A stretch of DNA of 64,000 nt from Blattamonas nauphoetae. Lineage: Eukaryota > Preaxostyla > Oxymonadida. The notes under the pieces are model-generated. The model was not told where the DNA came from. It saw nothing but the letters and a program-made list of their open reading frames with translations, and made no database searches. Shown here one piece after another: positions 58,961 to 64,000 of this stretch. Position 1 is the stretch's first letter. Every line of letters begins with the position of its first letter. The stretch covers positions 124,001-188,000 of the forward strand of contig JARBJD010000062.1 in NCBI GenBank assembly GCA_033064195.1, written 5' to 3'. The position numbers were made by a program, and so were the translations under genes.

Positions 58961-61897
58961 TCAATCTGCTTTAGTCTGGGTGAAGTGTTGTCGGTTGGCA
59001 AAAAAGATCCTATGAAACATTCGACGCAAAACCCGTAAAATACGAACAACCTCAAACAAGAGTGAGAGACATCCGACGACTGCCACTGTGGGAAAGCACC
59101 GATTTGTCTCTGAAATCGAGATGACTGATTTAACTCCACCAATTGTGATCGACACGACGAGGATGAGTGAAGAGATGTACACGACGACTCGGAGGAAAGC
59201 AGACCAACAGGATGAGCGACGTTTTCTGCGAGCGAAGGGGGAGTCTTCGGTGATCGTGATGATGGGGATCGCAAGGAAGAAGAAGGCAAAGATGAGGAGC
59301 GTGGCTGGATATTCCGAAGAGGTCACAGTCTGCCCATTGCACGCCTCGATGTGATCCCAGAAAGCACACGAGAGAGGAAAAGGATGAGAGGAGAATGAAG
59401 GAGAGAGGATGGAGATGAAGAGACGAGAGGTTGCGAGATGAAGAGTCTTTGGGGGATGTGGGCATTCGGAATTCCCATCATCGTCGAAAGAAAAGAGCGG
59501 GCCAACAATCACAGGTCCGGAGAAGAGGAGGACAGAAATCAAAAGAAGAAAGAAGGGATGAGAATGCGAATGTTTGTCAAGGAGTGATTGAGTCCGTCGA
59601 CCGAAGACTGTAAGAATTTGGAGAACAGTCGATCTCTGCTTCCTTTCATTCCTCCGATCATTCTTCTTTTGTGTTGACAGGACGAATGATACCACCCAAT
59701 TCACGCACATCACAAACTCAAACACAACCAACAAAATCCAAAGTGATGGACAGACGAAATTCACAACAAAGTTGATTGGAAGGACGGCCTCAAAGATGCC
59801 GACATTGATTTGAGGATGCTGCGTTTTCCCAGCGAGAGAAAACGTGTGTTGAAATGTCTGTTCAAAGGGGATTGACCCGCTTGCTGACAGATTGTGGGGC
59901 AGAAGCGTGTGACCAGAAAGGGTGATGGAGAGATTGTGCAGGTGATTGGAAAAGGGATGTCTCTGAAATGGCGCCGGATTCCATTTCGCTGTGCAGAGAA
60001 GAGGCATCGATTTCGAGAAGAGAAATGGCGAAGTCGGCGTCACATCCGAATGTGTCTGATTTGTGTGATGTCCACCCTCTCCACCGTCGCCCGAGTCCAC
60101 CTGACCCATCTCAGCACAACTGAACGGAACAGTGGCAGTCAACGTATCAGCATCAATATCTGCACTCTCCCCAAAGATGTCCCTCATCCACTCCACAACA
60201 GAAGTCGTCCGCTGCAGCACCTCTTTCCTCTCCTCGTCATTGTTCATATGAAAACCAAGTCTTTTCTGTTGGACTTGCTTAAGGTATCTGATGAAGTGAG
60301 ATCCATCCAACGTTGCGGTTGCTTTCGTGAGTACGGCCTGTGTTGGAATGGGGGAGGGGGAGTCGTTTGAATGTGGTGATGGACTGACAAATGATGTGCC
60401 ATTTCCAAACACAACCATTCTGATTTGGTCTGTTCGCATTGCCAGCTCCCAATTCGAGCGAGTCGAAGTCTGAGTGGCACTGGGTGGAGACGTGACAATT
60501 CCGAAAAGTGCCGCTTGGATGCGATTCTGTTCCTCAATAATCTCGTCCGCGATGGGAATCTGTTTTCCGATGATGGAGTTCCACAGCCCACTTCCGCTCG
60601 CAAAAGGAGCCGATGGAACAAAAAGAAAGGCCCGAAACAAGTTGTAGAGGACCTGGACGAGGTTGAAGTGTCGGTAAGGCTGTGGCTGGGAGGGCTGTCG
60701 TCTCACATCCGAGTTCACAACCGACTCAAACAGACGATCGTCCTTCTCCGTCCGAACAGGAACGTACACGTCTCGCCAGGCAATCTGCCCGTTGTCATTC
60801 ACAACAATTAGGAACGACTCCTGATCCTTCCAGCTCGGAACCCCAACTTCGAAGAAAGCGCGAGCCTTCCGCTTTCCTCCGCCACACTCGCCGCGGACGA
60901 AGTGTGGGACAGTGACGTCCTTCCGGTGGATGTGGCCAAAGAACAAGGCTTGGACGGGGATGTGAGAACAGTCGCCATTGTTCAGGATGTGGGTGAAGGC
61001 ATCTTTCGTTCGTGAGGAGTGGAAGTTGAGTCCGTAGTGGTTTGCTATGAACAGCCCTTCCTTCGTCCGCTCTTCTCTTCGACATTGAAGTTGGTTCAGT
61101 ACAGATTGAATATGATCGGCTCGTGACGGAACAGTGGGACTGAACTGTGAATAAATGTCTGCAAACATATTCAGAGGAGCAAGCGGTGATGGATGAGGTG
61201 TTGTGTCCAACAGAATGAACCTGTCATTGTAGCGATGCTGGTTCCCAAAGTGGAGAGTCGTGTTTCGAACAGTAATTCCTTTCTTCATCTCTTTCGAACA
61301 GAATGAATACTTGCTTAGGAAGTTGTTCCGATGGGACGGATTGATGAGACCATAATCTGAGACATAAAGGAGAAAATGAGAAAACAGTCGTGATTTCCTG
61401 GAGTCTCACAATATGAAGTCGTAGCATTTCCTAAGACGTCCGAAACACTTTGATGATAGAGTTGCCACTCTGATTCATTGAGTTGGTATCGATATGGTTG
61501 TCTACATTGGAAATAAAACAGATGAGAGTCGAACTTTCGTCCATCAGTTTTGGCGAGATCTCCCAGTACGATTGTTTGATTTGGATGAACGACTGTTGTT
61601 ACATAGGATAGAAGAGGACTAATTTGAGATGAATAAAAGAATATCCAGTGAATAGATGAAGATGGAAGACCGTAGATCTTCTGTGCGAATCCCTGTTTCA
61701 CCAACATGGAAATCCGATAAGAGAGTGTAAACTCCGATAGATTCTGAAGAGTTTGAAGGAATGAATGGAGAGTTGTGCTGATATATAGGTGGTTGGGGAA
61801 GATTGTCAATAGGTTGTGTTGTGAGGGTGTGCCGGACTGATAGTCCGATTGCGAGAGCATACAAACACATTACGAAAAACGTCAACCTTCTAATCAT
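58961..61897 (-). CDS. Membrane metallophosphoesterase, TMEM62-like
   Basis: Start ATG 61897 with a hydrophobic leader (FFVMCLYALAIGLSV). Metal-binding motifs of calcineurin-like phosphoesterases appear in order: LLSDFHVG (DxH), TIVLGDLAKTDGRKF (GD), TPGNHDCF (GNHD) near 61400, LFIANHYGLNF (His) and FFGHIHRKD (GHxH) near 60940. TMEM62 has the same order followed by a lumenal beta domain and several C-terminal helices. Here: LWILLVVFEFVMCVNWVVS, FFLLLISVLLFSGPVIVGP, LLIFAFFFLAIPIITI, VVYISSLILVVSITIGG. The C-terminus is basic (RQHFTQTKAD). About 930 residues; two or three introns, clustered in the first third. Substrate unknown. Confidence 0.78.
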
Positions 61898-62073
61898 CCG
61901 ATTGGAAAGGCTCAGAGACAGTTCCCTGGAATTCTATAACTTGGAGAATCGATCTTACCCAGATTCTCTGGATATTCTGTTGATGACAAAAACAATAAAT
62001 AAAAAATATCAAAACAAATAGTGGATAATGAGACAACAAAGAAAGAGTATCGCATCCATGTTCTCTTACGATA

Positions 62074-63701
62074 TCAAGTTGAACCTCCAAATGACATTGA
62101 GAAATCAGGCAGAACAGATTCACTCATCTGAGAACCCGAGAAGAGTGAAGAGCTAATCGAAGAACCAATCGATATAGAAGATGACTGACTCATAGAGGGG
62201 AAAAAAGAGAGGCGAAGATGGGAGGGGATTGAACCATCGAAAAAAGTGCTTGAAGAGAAAAGACTCGACTGATCCGTTGACAAAAATGTAGTTCGATCTT
62301 CGGTGAAGCTATCACTTTTGGTCTCCGAATGGTCATGCGAGTAAGAAGGAGATGACGATGGATGTGATGGTGGGAGTGAAGAAAGTGGAAATTGAGATGA
62401 CGTGAAAAGGATATTGCTTGACGGTGGTTGAGCTGCTGGTTGTTTTGGGAGAGCGAGGTCGGGTGAGCGGAACAAGACTTGTTCAGGTGGGTTGAGTGGT
62501 TTCGACTCCCAAACTATTGACGTTGATACACTGGGGTCGGCCTGAAATGGAAATGAAGCAGTGGTGCTCGCGTCAAGATTTTGGTATGGGGGGATATACA
62601 GAGAATTCGATATAGTGGATGCTGCAGGCGGATGATTATCAATGGCATTCACGGGATGATCTCTTTGAGAAAAGAAGAGAATGCGAGGTGTCGGAGGAGT
62701 AGTTGGACCAGGAGTTTGTGGGTGTGGTGAAACATGGTGAGAAGATGAATATAATACGGTGGAGATGCTTTGGTCGAGTGGTTGAGGTGAGATAATGCCT
62801 TGTGCTGGTGATGTTGGATATGATATGGGGACAGATGGAGGAGGTGATCTCCTTTTGCTGACAAAGGGCTTGGCGTTGATTAATTTCTGCATCTGGATCG
62901 GATCTGGGGCAATTGGTGGAGATGGGACTAAACTGGGATCAGGACTCGCACTTGCGCTCCGCGAATCAAGCATTTGATCCTGGGGCTTATCCGAAAATTT
63001 TTTGGGTTCTGCGAAACGAACTGTCAGCTGTGGAGATAATTCAGTAATTTTTATGCCATTCATCTGACTTTGTGCATTGACCGCTGCATTCATGGTCTTC
63101 ATCTTTACAAATCCAATCTGCCGACTCTTTCCAGTCTCAAAATCCATCAAAATTTTTGATTCTTCCACAGGACCGAAGGGACTGAAGAGTTGTTTCAGAT
63201 CATCTGACAAGTATGAAGAATAAAGGTGATGTGAAACCTTCTGTATAAGATTCAGGAAGAGGTTTCACGTATAAATTAACGTTTGGAGGGAGGGTCTTTT
63301 CTGAAGATGTTTTGTTGGAATATTTGACGAAGAGAATTTGGCCTTCGACCTCTTGTCGGTTTACATTCTTAAGGGCTTTTTCAGCATCAATTTCATTTTC
63401 AAAGCGAACAAATCTGCAAAAAAAATCTGAAAAAACGAAGAAAGGCACACCCAAATTGCAGTGAGTTTCCTTTTCGGTCAACCTACATCCGAGTGAAGAG
63501 AACCTCAAAATAATCCGAAAATAATCAAACCATGATCTTTGCAGAAACAACCTTTCCATGTTGTGAGAACAAAAGATGTAGTTTGGAATCGGTGTATGAG
63601 AGGGGGATGTCACGAACATAGAGGTTGGTCTTATCAAAGGATGCTTCATTCTGTCTCCAAGGTTTCTTCCCTTTCCCTCTTTTAGAGGGTGTGGGTGGCA
63701 T
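62074..63701 (-). CDS. RNA-binding protein with two RRMs and Ser/Pro-rich tail
   Basis: Start ATG 63701 (MPPTPSKRGKGKKPWRQNE), a basic leader. RRM1: TNLYVRDIPLSYTDSKLHL, HGKVVSAKIM and, after an intron of about 100 nt, FVRFENEIDAEKALKNVN. RRM2: NLYVKPLPESYT, DLKQLFSPFGPVEESKILM, SRQIGFVKMKTMNAAVNAQ. Both have good RNP2 (LYVRDI, LYVKPL) and RNP1-like strands. The tail of about 290 residues is Ser/Pro-rich and ends in alternating Ser stretches and FSMSFGGST. Spacing recalls MEI2-, CELF- or ELAV-like two-RRM proteins, but the family is not fixed. Confidence 0.82.
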
Positions 63702-63812
63702 CTCAAAGGTGTGTAATTAAAAATGTCGTGTTGTGATCTGTGAGAAATTTCCACATAATATTTTTATTTTGAGTGTTTCATGTTCGAGGCGAACAGACGC
63801 CTCTCATACCTG

Positions 63813-63847
63813 ATCGTTTTTCATGATTAATTTCCATGAAAAACGAT
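63813..63847. repeat. Perfect 13-bp inverted repeat upstream of the RRM gene
   Basis: ATCGTTTTTCATG at 63813-63825 and its exact reverse complement CATGAAAAACGAT at 63835-63847, with a 9-bp AT-rich spacer. It lies 112 bp upstream of the RRM gene start. It could form a cruciform, be a dimeric factor-binding site, or be the terminator-like end of the gene beyond the window. Confidence 0.8.
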
Positions 63848-64000
63848 TTTTTTCAAATATCTTGAATCTTCATTTCCCAATTGATTCGTCGTGATCCACC
63901 CACGATCGTTGGGATCCAAGGGCCGATTCACGAATGTGCCAAATGAATTGGAAAACATTTCACAGTTCATGATTAATCCACTTATTTTGTCAGTAAATAT

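Overview
The window is nuclear DNA of a single-celled, flagellated eukaryote. I see 38 protein genes in 64 kb, about one per 1.7 kb, on both strands. Most are cut by very short spliceosomal introns (many 29-60 nt, ending in AG, with loose GT donors). TAA, TAG and TGA all end recognisable genes, so the code is standard. I see no tRNA, rRNA, CRISPR or mobile element. Flagellar genes (nephrocystin-1-like, CFAP52-like, SPATA17-like, katanin p60, TTBK-like kinase), a full ER N-glycosylation and folding set and a bacterial-type ferritin would fit an anaerobic or microaerophilic protist. An oxymonad-like excavate is my best guess, but that is inference from gene style and not proven.

Layout. 1-9.4 kb: small membrane protein, ribosomal protein S9, an LRR protein, a basic protein whose 3' end overlaps a convergent armadillo-like gene, ribosomal protein S4, and a CDK5/Pho85-like PSTAIRE kinase. 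9.6-20.2 kb: the retriever subunit VPS35L, a small roadblock/longin-like protein, a coiled-coil protein, an unknown gene divergent from a ferritin, and a Ras-like GTPase apparently fused to a PH domain. 20.9-30.2 kb: a small unknown gene divergent from a large ubiquitin-specific protease, an acidic protein and two proline/serine-rich proteins. 30.4-46.6 kb: nephrocystin-1-like divergent from a CFAP52-like WD40 protein, the Nus1/NgBR cis-prenyltransferase subunit, PTEN, two small unknowns, CLP1, katanin p60, OST48, an LSM2-like protein, a low-complexity protein and SPATA17-like. 46.8-64 kb: a Man1/Src1 inner nuclear membrane protein, a two-RRM protein, calreticulin, the Gpc1 acyltransferase, a tau-tubulin-kinase-like CK1 with a CaaX end, calnexin, a TMEM62-like phosphoesterase and another RRM protein.

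How they fit together. Nus1 (dolichol synthesis), OST48 (glycan transfer), calreticulin and calnexin (glycoprotein folding) are parts of one ER pathway, scattered over 24 kb. The flagellar genes form a second functional group, two of them sharing a 70-bp divergent intergenic region. At least four divergent pairs have only 49-70 bp between start codons, pointing to compact bidirectional promoters. Intron boundaries were read by eye from GT-AG signals and protein continuity, so exon limits not given explicitly are approximate.
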